Below, in pieces: positions 10,907 through 22,999 of a stretch of 64,000 nucleotides of DNA (positions are counted from its first letter, which is position 1; each line of letters begins with the position of its first letter). The notes below the pieces were generated by a model. It saw nothing but the letters and a program-made list of their open reading frames with translations, made no database searches and was not told where the DNA came from. The translations under genes and the position numbers were made by a program. The DNA is taken from positions 815,090,569-815,154,568 of the forward strand of contig NC_081414.1 in the NCBI RefSeq assembly GCF_030272615.1. Reading direction: 5' to 3'. The stretch comes from Cryptomeria japonica (taxonomy: Eukaryota > Streptophyta > Pinopsida > Cupressales > Cupressaceae).

Positions 10907-11929
10907 TTATAACATACACATAGCCTCTGAATGAGGTAGACCTTCCCATTTCACAAGACAATGTTTGTAGATGCCCTTTCTTGTCTTCTTGATCACCTTG
11001 GTATCCAAGATGCTTTCCAACTGAACCGATCGACTAACTGGTAAATCCTTCACCCAATTTTCTTCAGATTGAAATGTGGTATCCATCTGAGAGGTCTGAG
11101 ATTCTCCTTTATAGGGATACAAGTCACAAATATTGAAAATAGGAGATATGGCCAAAGAAGGAGGTAGTTCAACCTCATAGGCATTTTGGCCAAACTTATG
11201 CACAATCTTGAGTCGCCCAATCTTCTTCATCATCAACTTGGTTGGCTGTCCTTTTGGAAGTCTTTCCTTTCTGAGATAAGCCAAAACTAAGTTTCCAACC
11301 TTAAATTACAAGTTCCTCCTTGATTGATCAGTTTGTTCCTTATATTTTTCTGATTTTTGTTGCAAGGACTGTCATACTTTGTCATGAATTTCCTTAATAC
11401 CTTTACTCTCTCCTTGAGCACTCTTGTAGGTCATTGTGTTGATATCACTAAGTTATAAGACACCTCTATGATGCATTCCATAAACAATTTCAAAAGGACT
11501 TTTGCCTGTGCTCTGGTTGACTGAATCATTGTATGCATACTCTGCTTGGCTGATCACCAAGTCCCAAGTCTGACCATGCTTCTTAGTGAGACACCTTAGG
11601 AGATTACCCAAGGACCTATTGACCACCTCAGTCTGACCATCTGATTGTGGATGGTAGGTAGATGAAAATGAGACTGTAGTACCCAACTTCTTCCATAAGG
11701 TTTTCCAGAAGTGACTCAAAAACTTAACATCCCTATCACTCACAATGCTAACTGGAAGTCCATGGATTCTTACTATTTCTTTGAAGAAAAGACCTGCAAT
11801 ATAGGTGGCATCATTGGTACTATTAGAAGGGATTAAGTGAGCCATTTTGCTGAACCAATCTACTACCACATAAACACTATCAAATCCTCTTGGTGTTCTT
11901 GGTAAACCCAACACAAAGTCCATGCTCAA
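10907..11929 (-). mobile_element. Element A: integrase and chromodomain
   Basis: 11453-11929 encodes part of an integrase core (MSMDFVLGLPRT, then DRDVKFLSHFWK and YHPQSDGQTEVVNRS), typical of Ty3 integrases. 10907-11284 carries the integrase C-terminus and a chromodomain-like segment (ESILDTKVIKKT, CLVKWEGLP), which in this clade is thought to steer insertion to marked chromatin. Fossil, not intact. Confidence 0.85.
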
Positions 11930-12385
11930 ACATTCCCAAGGCCTTTGGGGTATGACTAAGGGCTGATATAAACCTGCATTACTTGCTGATCCTTTTGCTC
12001 TCTGACATATGGCACATTGTTCAACAAATATCCTTACTTATGATTACAACTTGGGTCAATAGTAGAACTGACTAACCTGCTCCATTATTTTATCATTGCC
12101 AAAATGACCTCCTAGACCCCCTTGATGTTTCTCTTGAATGATGTTTTGTCTCATAGAGCATTGGGGTATATAAAGGAGATATCCTTTAAACAAAAAAATT
12201 TCCTGTATCATATACTCTTAGTAGGAAACATGAGAAGTGTTAGAAAAATCAGAACATGTAGCATATATATTAGCAAAATTTGTGTCTTCTTTGTAGAGGT
12301 CTCTCAACTCCTCCAACCCCACACTATGCAATTTAACCTCTTGTATGGTCATGACTCTTCTACTGAGTGCATCAAAAACTTTATT

Positions 12386-14093
12386 TCAGGTGCCCTTCTT
12401 ATGCTTGATAGTGAAGGTATAAGATTGTAGGTATTCTACCCACTTGAGGCATTTTTTATTCAACTTCTCTTTTCCTTTGACAAAACTAAGGGCATGGTTG
12501 TCAATATAGACCACAAACTCTTTGGGTAGAAAGTAATGATGCCACTTCTTCAAGGCATTCACCATGGCATACAACTCCAAGTCATAGATAGAGTACTTTT
12601 GTTTTGCTTCATTCAACTTTTCAAAGAAAAAGGCTATGGGAAGACCCTCTTGACTCAAAACAGCCCCTATTGCATTTTGACTAGCATCACACTCAGCTAT
12701 CTTCTTTTTCAACAACTCAAATCCCTTTTGGGCCTCCTCTATCCATATAAACTAACACCTGACTCCCCCTTTGATAGTATTGAGCACAGGAGCACACACA
12801 TCACTAAAGTTTCTTACAAAATTCCTATAAAAGGATGCTAACCCATGAAATCTCCTAACATCACTGATATTCTTAGGTGTAAGCCAACTAAGGATTGCCT
12901 CAACCTTACTAGGATCCATTTTTAGACAACCTTGTGAAATGATAAAACCAAGATATATGTTTAGTCTTGAGAAATTCACACTTTTCAAGGTTGATTTTGA
13001 GTTGTGCCTTTTTCAGCTTCTTCAAGACCATCTCCAGATCCTTGAGATGTTCTTTGGAGCTACTAAATATTAGAATGTCATCAAGATATACAATCACAAA
13101 TTTACCTATGAACTCAACCAAGAATTAATTCATGAGCCTTTGAAAGGTGCTAGGTACATTGGTAAGGCCAAATGGCATGACCAACCACTCATAGAGGCCA
13201 GCATTGGTCCTAAAGGATGTCTTCCATTCATCCCCTTGTTTGATTCTTATTCGATGATAACCTGATTTTAAATCCACCTTTGTGAAGTAGCTTGCACCCC
13301 CAATATTGTGCAACAGGTCTTCTATCCTTGGCATAGGGAACCGGTACCTTATAGTGATCTTATTGATTTCTCTGGAATCTGTACACATTCTCCATTTTTC
13401 CCCTTTCTTGGGTTCTAAGACAGTAGGTACAACACATGGACTCAAACTCTATTTGATGAATCCTTTGTCCAAGAGCTCCTGCACTTGTTTGGAAATTTCT
13501 TCATTTTGACTAGGTGTCATTTTGTAGGTAGCCTTGTTAGGCAAACTTGCCCTTGGAATTAGGTCTATTTGGTTATTTTCATCCCTCATTGGTGGCAAAT
13601 AATTAGGTAGATCTTCTCCTATTACTTCTGCATATTGTTTGGGTAGACCCTTCACGTCTTGTGGCACTTGTTCCATTGGATCTGCCTTACCTTCTTCACT
13701 AGGTTTGACCACAATAGCATACCCTTGATCTCCTTCTTCTTTCATCACCTTAAGAAACTCTTTCCCACTCATCACCATCACACTTGATCCCACTTTTTTT
13801 TCCTCTTTTGGATCAGGTAATGGATCCATTTGATACCTCTTACCATTCTTGATAATGACATAGCTATTCTTCTCTCCATCATGCTGAGCCTTTACATCAA
13901 ATTGCCATGGATGTCCCAACAACAAATGGCAAGCATCCATAGGAAATATATCACATAAAATCTTATCCTTATACTCACCAATCTCATAGTCTACCCATGT
14001 TTTCTCATCAACTAAGACATGTTGGCCCCGGTTGAGCCATGACACCTTGTAGGGAGTGAGATGTGGCAACCTCTTTAACTTGAGTTTATCCAC
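12386..14093 (-). mobile_element. Element A: protease, reverse transcriptase and RNase H
   Basis: 13449-14093 holds a protease-type region ending in LLLGHPWQFD and a linker to the RT. 12752-13445 contains RT motifs ([30 protein letters not shown], and VYLDDILIFS with the catalytic Asp pair). 12386-12715 is RNase H (CDASQNAIGAVLSQEG). Typical Ty3/gypsy order. Fossil. Confidence 0.88.
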
Positions 14094-14139
14094 AATTTCA
14101 GTTGAAACTATATTCTTAGTTTAACCTGAATCTACAATC

Positions 14140-15419
14140 ACTTTGCAAATCTTGCCTTGAGACTTACAAGTTGTTCTAAACAAACTCTTCCTTTGTGGTG
14201 GCTCTTGATCCTAAGGAATCTTCAACAAAGACCTTCTTAGCATTAGACTTTCACCATCTATCACTGGGCCTGCCTTGCTAAGAGGGGAAGACACACTTGG
14301 ATTGTCTTCTTCCTGCACTAATTGTGTTCTTCTCTCACCCATGTATGAGTGTGAAGAGTTGGTTGCTTTCTCCGGACACCTTCCCATTGTGTGGCCAACT
14401 TGATTACAATTGTAACATCTACCAGTGAAAATTGAATTTCCTCTTCCCGAGCTTCCAAATCTACCCCTAGAACTATTTCTTCCTCTGAAGGATTCTCTAA
14501 ATTCCCCCCTTGAAGAATATCCACCACCTTCTTGCCTTGAGTTTTCTTCATTCCTTGATGTTTTTTGTCCTCTACTAAAAGTGCCCCTTCCTCTAAAGGA
14601 TCTGCCACCTCTAAACTTTTGATTTTGTTCACTCCTCCTCTTGATTTTTTCTTATGCCTTTAATGCTAACTGAAAACACTTATGAACGGTATTAGGAGTA
14701 AGGATACAAATTTCATCTTGTATATTTTATCTCAATCCATTCATGTATCTAGCCAATTTCTCCACCTCATTCTCATGCTTCTTATCACCGAGGATTGGTT
14801 TATGGAATTCCTCCATGTAAGCATTGACATCTAGCTCCATTTGTTTCACATTTTGCAGTCTCTTATGAATTTGAACTTCATAATCTCCTAGAAGGAATTG
14901 TGCCTTAAGTCTGATCTTCATACGCTCCCATGAAGTTATCTTCTTTTTACCTTCTTGTATCCTTTCTTCTTGCAACATATTCCACCAAACCAATGTTGAT
15001 GCTCTCATTCTTGATTTGGCCACATTAACTCTTTTCTCAACTGCTACCTCTTTGTAATCAAAATGATTATTGAGAGCTTCTATCCAATCTAGCAACTCTT
15101 CTCCATTGAGGTTTCCTCCATATGTGGGTAATCCATCCAGATTGTCCTTACAAATGGATTTGACTGCATCTAGGAATAACTTTTGGTCTTGAGGCATAGC
15201 TACTATTGTTGGTTCCTCTCCATCTTCCACTTGTTCATCAGTCTCATCACCCCATTCTATCTTAACCTTTCGCTTTTCCTTCTTTATCTCTCTAGTTCCT
15301 CTGCTTCCTTCTGTATCCTCCAATCCTTCTATCATCTCTGCCACCATCTGTTGAATGGCTTCTGGAGTCATTGCCTTTGGTGGCATTGAACTTTCTTCTG
15401 ATTCTTCACAATCTAACAT
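14140..15419 (-). mobile_element. Element A: gag
   Basis: 14727-15419 encodes an acidic N-terminus followed by a retrotransposon gag core (DWIEALNNHFDYKEV, MRASTLVWWN). Downstream (about 14340-14430) a CCHC zinc-knuckle-like pattern can be read. This is the RNA-binding coat protein region of the element. Fossil. Confidence 0.8.
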
Positions 15420-15440
15420 ACACCAAATCTTTCAAACAAT

Positions 15441-15453
15441 GGCTCTGATACCA
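15441..15453 (-). promoter_or_regulatory. Element A: primer binding site (initiator-Met tRNA)
   Basis: Minus strand reads TGGTATCAGAGCC, the usual plant retrotransposon match to the initiator-Met tRNA 3' end. It lies 6 bp from the LTR edge at 15460. Confidence 0.9.
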
Positions 15454-15459
15454 CTCTGA

Positions 15460-17098
15460 TGCAGAGATCTTGTGCCTAGCTCTCCAATTCACCCTCACTC
15501 ACCCCAACTCTTCTACTCACCCTTCTACTCAAGCTCCTCCAAGGGAACTTGTTAGGGTAAAATCCTTAGACCTCCAAGGCCTAAAATATATTGGATTTCC
15601 TCCTAGGTATATCCTCTTGAGGTTTCTTGTTGTTTTTGACCCAAATCTCTGATTTTGAGATGGTCTCCTACTAGGTTCCCAAAGCTCCAACTAGGCACCA
15701 AAGACCTCCACCAAGGATCTTCACTCTAACAACATGTTTAAAGGTTGTGGTTATGTTGCGTAGGTATGTTCAAGGTCATTTTGTGCCTTTACAAGTTATG
15801 CACCTTCCTCCGAAACCCTAGGCTTTCAACTTGCTTCTACTGACTGCTATTAGGCCTAATTGACTAGCCCTTCTTGGACTGTTTTTTGGTCTTTTCCCCC
15901 ATAATTTCCTAACAACCCCTAGATAGTTTTACATATTTAGATACCCATTTGGAATTTAAACAATATCACAAAGTTTCTTATCTAGGTTTGTCGTACAACT
16001 AGGGTAACTGAAAAAGAGCTATTTTTAAGGGGTTTAGGGCTTTCAGGTAGTTTTCGAAGATGTGCTCCAAACTCTTCACCAGTCAAAATAACGAACCTAA
16101 GAAATCTTGGATTCTTTTAGTAAACCTGTAGACCTTTCTGCAACACTATGGGTTTCTGGGGTATCACTTCTCCATGGCTCTAAAAATAAGCAATCTCTAC
16201 TGCCCTCACACGCTAGCTACAAGCTTGTGTGTTATTCATCTCAACCATTCTCCTTCTTGTGGCCTGAAACAACACAAAACACCTACTCTAAAACTATTTA
16301 TAGAGCCTACCCAAGCCATCCACTAGATTGGAACTCGTTCCATTCATGGATGCTCAGGTAAAATGCATTTTTACAACCAAAACCCCAAGTTTCAAGGGTT
16401 TGTGAGCAACTTTTACAAAAATAGTGATAACTTTTGATCCAAAGCACTTCAGAACTTCATATTATACTTGTTGGAAAGATAAAAAAAATTCCTAACTTCC
16501 TCTACTATTATGAGCACCTTACTAGACTGTACAAGTCATACAAAAGAAGAAATTCAAAGAAAAAACAGTCCAAACGTGAGGAAAAGCATAGGAAACCCTT
16601 GGCAAATGAATTGAATGCAAACCAAAAGTTGATTAACCTATTATTGGAGATTATTATAATGTTTTATACACATTTTTAAGTTTGTTCCAACCAACTTCCA
16701 ATGCCATTTCCTTCATGGACAACTTTTGCCTAAAAATGCAAAAGTTGTCATGACCAATTTTTGACAACTTTTACCTATGAGTACAAAAACACACTCCAAG
16801 GTACTCAAGCCCTAAAACATCACTCAAATGGAATCCCACAATGGATTTAAACCATTTCCAAACATTCTAGCAAGTTTCCAAGCGTCCACTTGGTACAAAC
16901 CAAAAATTGACATTTTGACAGGTTTTAAGGATAATGACAATTTTGGATCCTGAGCACAACAAAAGTGTGGACAACCAAAATATGGCTTCAAAAAGAATCA
17001 TAGGATTTATTCCACCTTATTACAACATAAAATAACCTGAAATCATACAAAAATTCTAAAATGCAAGAAAAGACAACTTTGAGCTTGGTGCTATGCAC
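15460..17098 (-). repeat. Element A, right (5') LTR
   Basis: 1639 bp, beginning TGCAGAGATC and ending GCTATGCA, with matching inverted termini TGCAGAG / CTCTGCA (the latter seen in the left LTR). It would carry the promoter and polyadenylation signals of the element. Confidence 0.9.
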
Positions 17099-17139
17099 CA
17101 CATGTGGAGCTGAGGTGGCAAACATGGAGAGGTCGCTGA
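17099..17139. other. Sliver of older sequence between elements A and B
   Basis: 41 bp of non-LTR sequence. It resumes at 45495 on the far side of element B, flanked by the B target duplication. It is too short to identify. Confidence 0.5.
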
Positions 17140-17932
17140 TGTTGGCATTCTACACTCTTATGAGAATATTTGATGTTTTCATTGATGTAAACCAGCTCAA
17201 AAACTTCTGTCAACCCACCGATAGTTACTGGCACCGGCAATAGACTTCTACATACACCGACAGACACTTCACTGACAATAGCAATAATGCATACCAGCAC
17301 TCAAGCCGACATGGAATAAACTTTGTTTATTGTTTTATATTGTAATTATCTTTTGTAAAAGCCGACATGCCATATTGTAAAAGACTCATTTATATTTATG
17401 AGATCTTATAGGTCATTTTGTAAGAGAAAGAGGAGAGGAAAAAAAGGATAGATGATTTTTTGATATAGTTGACAACAAAGGTTTTGGTAATAGACTGAGC
17501 TTAAACCAATACTGAACCTTGCATAGTTGATGTTGATCTAAAGTAGTATATTGTATTGGATTTTGATAATCCATTTTGTAAGTTAGTGAGACTTCTATTT
17601 TGTGATTGAGCAGTGAGCTCTAGGCTGCTAGCCTTCCTACATGTGTAGGCCCCTCATTGTAAGTAATATTTATTCATTGGCCAGTGAGTGAATATTGTGG
17701 GTCACAAATCCCACCGAGGTTTTTCCCACACCGGGTTTCCTCATTAAATATCCTATGTTATGGTGTGTTCTCTATGCTATTTCTGTTATTCATATTTGTT
17801 ACATTAATTCTTATTTACCGGTACATTATTTTCGGATACAAAGTTCTTAAAAAGTTTAAATGTTATGCTAACTAGTTAGACACTGATTCACCCCCCCTCT
17901 CAGTGTCTTTGGGACTATCATTGATTATAACA
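17140..17932 (+). repeat. Element B, left LTR
   Basis: 793 bp, TGTTGGCATT...TTATAACA. It contains a GTGGG/CCCAC hairpin (17697-17714) followed by the box CGAGGTTTTTCCC that recurs in other copia LTRs of this window. Confidence 0.9.
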
Positions 17933-17934
17933 AT

Positions 17935-17946
17935 TGGTATCAGAGC
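17935..17946 (+). promoter_or_regulatory. Element B: primer binding site
   Basis: TGGTATCAGAGC, matching initiator-Met tRNA, two bases after the LTR end. Confidence 0.9.
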
Positions 17947-17959
17947 TTGGTCCTCTATT

Positions 17960-18900
17960 TTCAAAAGCTCTTGTAGATTATGATGTAGAGAAATTAAAGA
18001 GTATCAAACTTGAAGATGATCTAAGGACTGCACAGGAATTCATTAAAGGACTTTAGGAGAACCTTGTTATAGCACAAAATAAAAGAAAAGAACTTCATGA
18101 GAAGATGCAAAAAGATGATGAGGAAGAATAAACTCTTAATGAACTTGCAAACAAGTTGAAAATGATATGTTAAAGATAGATCTGATTCACATGCAACATG
18201 ATAAAATTGAGCTTGTGAGACAAAAGAAAATTCAAAAAAATGAGTTGGCAATTACAGATCAACACAAAGAGAAATTCAAGAAAAGTTTAGAGGAACTTGA
18301 TGACATGCTGAAAAGTCAAAAACCTAATGGAGATACAAATGGACTAGGATTTGAAGTTGGAGAAAGTTCTGGTACTGCAAACAATCTAGAGTAGAACAAA
18401 TTGGTAAGACAACCTAATGCTTATAAGTTTAATGGCATATGTTTCAATTGCAACAAATATGGTCATAGAAAAAATTAGTGTAGATTTAGAAACAATCAGA
18501 ATATTAATGCACCCACTGGTCAATGTTTCAAATGCAACAAAATTGGTCATAATTCAGAAAATTGCAGAATGAATTATGTGAAATGCTATGTTTGTGGAAG
18601 ATATGGACACCTATCTAATCAATGCAGAACACAAATTGGCATTGGATATGGAAAGGCTATTCAGAGGAATAATGTGACTTGTTATGCTTGTAACAAAATT
18701 GGACATATTGCCAAATTTTGTAGAAGAAAGACTTCACCGGCAAATAATAACGGATCTAGTTTAAAAGGCAAAGAAAAGGTAGATGAGGTAAAGCAAGAAT
18801 TTTCAAAACAATGGATTAGAAGAGAGATCAAAATTTTGATGAAACTATCTCTATACCAGTAGAACAAAGTAATCCTCCACCGATAGAAGATTCTTCATCT
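17960..18900 (+). mobile_element. Element B: gag with four CCHC knuckles
   Basis: A charged, probably coiled-coil region (about 18160-18390) is followed by four zinc-knuckle patterns between about 18433 and 18730, among them CYVCGRYGHLSNQC and CYACNKIGHIAKFC. These bind element RNA in gag proteins. Four knuckles in a row is more than the one usual in copia gag. Fossil with breaks. Confidence 0.75.
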
Positions 18901-19211
18901 AAGTGAGAAGTAACCCTTTGGTGATATTGCAGTAAGTTGAAAATCATGCACATTACCCTCAGTCGATGGTGAGAAGATAGATTTCTTCTTTACCGGCAGA
19001 TGTGTTAAGTTTTCACTTAACCGACGAACATTTAATGCGGTTGGTAAGAGAAATGTCATTATAAATCAACTAATTTCCCTTTTTTTGAACTCATCGAGCA
19101 TTCAAATTAGCAGAGAGTGTGAAAAGAGAGTGAAGGAATTCAAGGCGAAGGTGTAGAGTGATTTCTTTCAAGCATTCAGAATATTTTTCAGGCAGCTAAA
19201 GGTATTTTTCA

Positions 19212-20149
19212 ATGGCTTCTTCTTCTGCTCCCGAGTTTATTCGGAACCCTACTATTATGGAAAATGTGAAACGCCCTAGGCCCATATTTAAAATAATTCC
19301 TGAAGTAGTAAAGCAAGATGATTATATAGGGGCATTTTCAAAAATTCCTAAAGGTGTAGCTTTTGCAGAAGACCCTAGGATTTATATACATTGCAATATA
19401 GAAGAGCTAGTTTCTGAAGAATTGATGAAAATGTATACTAAGGATATTGGTGATGAAAATGGTGTTGTCAAATCCGAACACAAGATTATAGAAACTCTAG
19501 GTTTTGCAGAGATACTCAACATTCCCCAATTTCAGGAAGAAGTAGTAAGAATTGTTTTGAGTAGAGCACATGGAGAATTTCTATGGTTGGATTCTGCCTG
19601 CAAAATAACTTAGCAAGCAATTAGGGCAGTAACCGATTTAACCTCAACTGACAACAGATCTGACAAAAAAAGATCCCTAACAACAAAGTGATTACCCTAA
19701 CTGGAGAAACATCTGACAATAGATCACTAAGATTGAATGATATCAAGGACATCAATGTGAGATTTGTAAGTATGGTATTAGGATACAAGACCACACATGC
19801 TAACAGACTAAATTCAATTTCTAGTCTTTGTATATATAGTGCTTATGAGATGGTTAACAACAATGCAATGATAGATGTGTGTGAATGGCTAAAAGATGAA
19901 CTCATTGACAATTTGAAAAAGATTAAAGGAGATAAGAAAGGGACATTCCGATTTGGAAATATTTTGGTATGTTTGATGTTGTATTTCACTAAGGAAATCC
20001 CCGGTACAGGACCTAAAGACTTTGGATATGATATACCGATAGGAAAACAATTACATGAAGCTTTTACAGCATGGGAAGTGCTAGAGATGACAACATAATT
20101 GAATATTTCAATACCTTCCAAGCTAAAATGAAAACTAGAGAAAGACTAT
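19212..20149 (+). mobile_element. Element B: accessory frame, upstream part
   Basis: Open coding-like sequence begins at an ATG (MASSSAPEFIRNPTIMENV) and runs, with a small number of breaks, to the insertion point of element G. It resembles no gag or pol domain I know. Its continuation on the other side of G (from 42522) has a relative in element D, so it is a conserved cargo of this element group and not random sequence. Confidence 0.6.
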
Positions 20150-20971
20150 TGTAGACACCTAAAATTGTCTTGTCTAATTAAATAAATATTTTATTTATTT
20201 AATTATTTTATCCTAATTCTTCTATTAATTAAATAAATCTTTATTTATTTAATTAATTCATTTATCCTCTTCTATCTTTATTTCTCATTTAAATAAATAC
20301 ATTTATTTATTTGAATAACCCTTTTCCTAAATTAAATAAATATCTTATTTATTTAATTGATCCTTCTTCTATTAATTAAATAAATCTTTACTTATTTAAT
20401 TAATTCAGTAACCTTTTCCACCTATGACACATTTCATTCATCTCTTAATTCCTACACTACCTACTCTCTTATTATTTTCTTATTTTCTCTACCTACCCTC
20501 TAATCATAGCCGACCATTTATCTTTTACACCTCTCAATCTTATCCCTCCATTTCCTATAGTGTCTTCTATATAAGAGGATGCTTCCTTAATTATCAATCC
20601 CAACTAATCATTCTATTCAACTACTAATAAACTATTCTGTTCAACTAATCTATCTTTGAAACCAACTACGCATTCAAACTTTCATATGCGATCAAGCTTA
20701 CTTGCAACCACATTTCCGTTCTTTGTTAAGCTGTTGTGCACACATAAAATCTGAGAGAAAATATATCAAGCAAGATAAATGGAGATAGGAAGAATGGAGA
20801 TCCAAACCCTATTGGACATATGATGGTATAATATTTGTGATTTCATTTGATTTGCATTGTCTTAGGTAATCTTCATATGTTATGGTGGATCTTTGTTGTT
20901 GTTAGGCTAGGTTTTTGTGGTTGAATTCATTTAGTCTTTCAATATTGTTGTTTCCATTTTCACCATAAAAA
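20150..20971 (+). repeat. Element G, left LTR
   Basis: Starts TGTAGACACC. The upstream half holds a series of AT-only palindromes (for example arms 20175-20187 / 20193-20205 and 20224-20238 / 20243-20257). A primer-site-like TTTTGGCACGCCCC follows the LTR. Confidence 0.88.
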
Positions 20972-21419
20972 TTTTGGCACGCCCCATGGGACATGGATTT
21001 TTGTTAGATATGTGTTTTTTGCAAGTTTTTCTAACCCTATATTGCTGTTTTGTAAAACAATTTGGAGAATAACCTTGTGCAGCTAGGGTTTTGGATACAA
21101 AATTAAGATCTTGAAGAGATCTGATCCGATTTCACAAACAGCTTGGAATTTTTACATCAAATTTTTTTGGTGGGTTGAAGACAGTATTAAGCACTCGCAA
21201 CCCAAAATTTAGAATTTTTGGAGCATATTTTCATTTTCCATGAATATTTTATGAATTTTCATAAAAAATTAATTTTGAGAGAAAATGAGAGAATTTTCAG
21301 ATTTTCTTACATTTTTGGAAATATCTCAGAATTATACACATGCTCTGTTCTTTGTGATTTTAATGTTGATGCAAAATATTTCCTAGAAAATTAGGATTTT
21401 TAAAAAATAAAAATGAAAG
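20972..21419 (+). mobile_element. Element G: leader with a degenerate repeated unit
   Basis: Non-coding leader. The stretch 21230-21400 is repeated in worn form at 27846-28020 and again at about 28140-28310, on the other side of the LINE. Each copy carries ATGAATTTTCATAAAA and TTTTCTTACATTT words. Confidence 0.6.
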
Positions 21420-21634
21420 TGGTAAACCACTAAATTCTAATAATATTATAATTTTTTACAACCTGGTTCAAAGAGAACCGGTAGGAAAGAACCAGGCAAA
21501 GAAAACCTTCGGTCTAGCTCATACCTCAAAACCAGATAGAAGCCCACCCGAGATTACATAATTGCCATGTTGGCCAAAAAAAAACCCAACCCCATGTAAT
21601 GAGTACAAAACATCTCTGACTGAGAAAGATACAT

Positions 21635-22528
21635 TTAAGAATTCATAAACCACGAACTAGTTCTTTCCAATGGAGGAGAAGAAGGGGAGGTATCAACATC
21701 AACGAGAACTATAGGAGGCACCATCTGAATAGGCAACATTGAAGTTGGTGAAGACAATACAACATGCATCGATTCTAGCAGAAAGTGAATACCTAAAAAA
21801 ATATTTATAGCTACTCCCAAACAATCTGGTGATACATGATCTAATAGAGCTACCATAGAAAAAAAAGTATCATCATGTAGGTTAGAAATCAAGCCATTTC
21901 TCATAATTGAAAGAAGTTCTCTGTGCCAACCAAAAGATAATAACTGAGAACGAGATAGGAAACCACCATACTCAAAATTACCAAATTCAAAATGATAAAA
22001 ATATAATACACTATCCAAATCATCAATAGTGTAGAAATAGGAGTGGAAGTATGCTTCAAAAAGTGTCCTAACCATAGCAGAATCCAAGAGCACATCCATA
22101 TAAATAGTTAGAAAATGAGATGCAATTTCAGCAAGAAAACAACCTGCATTCTCCACCAGCCATCGCTTTCCCAAAACCTTGCAAAAAGCCAGAGAGAAAT
22201 CCAGAGAATAAACTTGAAACAGATGACGAAGATTTTCATCATCAAAAACATGAGAGTATTGGAAGTCATACTGCTTGCGAGGCATCAAAATGTGATAACC
22301 CACAGACTCCATAAGAAGATAATGCAAAACCAAGAGAGAGCATAGGAATATAAAGAGATCAAATGCCATTATGAGATAACAAGGATGACCGCCAAAGGAT
22401 GCAACAACAAATATCATCTCAAACAAACCCATGACATACATGCAAAAAAGCAACCACAGGCCGCCACCTTCATAAAAAATGATGACAACTTTTGCACGAT
22501 ACTCATAGCCATAAATCAGCATTAGCAT
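21635..22528 (-). CDS. 297-codon frame of unknown function at the LINE 3' end
   Basis: An ATG-initiated, uninterrupted frame of 297 codons downstream of the LINE's RNase H region. The N-terminus is strongly hydrophobic (several possible membrane segments within residues 1-75). The middle is aromatic- and leucine-rich (EAYFHSYFYTIDDLDSVLYF), and the end is Pro/Ser-rich. No zinc, nuclease or polymerase motif is visible and I recognise no family. Surrounding LINE frames carry stops, which makes an open stretch of nearly 900 bp notable. It could be a true third LINE frame, a captured host exon, or chance. Confidence 0.3.
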   Translation of the reverse strand: MLMLIYGYEYRAKVVIIFYEGGGLWLLFCMYVMGLFEMIFVVASFGGHPCYLIMAFDLFIFLCSLLVLHYLLMESVGYHILMPRKQYDFQYSHVFDDENLRHLFQVYSLDFSLAFCKVLGKRWLVENAGCFLAEIASHFLTIYMDVLLDSAMVRTLFEAYFHSYFYTIDDLDSVLYFYHFEFGNFEYGGFLSRSQLLSFGWHRELLSIMRNGLISNLHDDTFFSMVALLDHVSPDCLGVAINIFLGIHFLLESMHVVLSSPTSMLPIQMVPPIVLVDVDTSPSSPPLERTSSWFMNS

Positions 22529-22999
22529 GCCAAATAATAAAACAAGATAGCCACATGAACAAAATCTCCCACATGAAATGAAATAACTCAGTTAACTGCC
22601 AGTGCAAGAGAAGAAGATAAATGAATCATTAAAACTGTAAGAAAGCCACCTAGGTAGAAGTATAGTCATTAAGAAATCAGCACAAAAAACCTTGAGCAAT
22701 CATCATGATTTAGACAAACAAAAACCACATGGAAAAAATGTTAAGTGCGAGACATATTTGAAGTGTGTAAATAGTGCAGAGCATGATTATAAAATGTTCC
22801 CACGCACCACAAGTCCCAACTAATTGCAAGAAAGTTACAAACCCATACCCAAACTGAGATTACACATAGTAATGCAGACATAATGAAGTAATGAAAACCA
22901 AAAAGACCATCAATACTACATTAAGTTGCATGCCTGAATATAATCGCCAATCAAGATACAAGGTCATGCTTCTGCAAATAAGTTAGAATAAATTAAACC

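Larger units (their letters stand above)
9128..17098 (-). mobile_element. Element A: Ty3/gypsy chromovirus fossil, nearly full length
   Basis: An old LTR retrotransposon read on the minus strand. It has two related LTRs of about 1.6 kb, a primer site matching initiator-Met tRNA, gag with a CCHC knuckle region, aspartic protease, reverse transcriptase, RNase H, integrase and a C-terminal chromodomain, in the order expected for Ty3/gypsy chromoviruses. The coding part is broken in several places (about six). The LTRs differ at roughly one base in ten over the stretch compared by eye, so the insertion is old. Its left LTR abuts the receptor-kinase pseudogene. Confidence 0.9.

Noticed and set aside
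14318-14632. Separate 104-codon minus-strand gene
   Set aside because: It overlaps the zinc-knuckle region of element A gag in another frame and has biased Glu/Lys content from the same codons.
17099-17139. Remainder of the receptor-kinase pseudogene beyond element A
   Set aside because: Neither this sliver nor the bases after 45495 translate to any part of the PAN or kinase domains.
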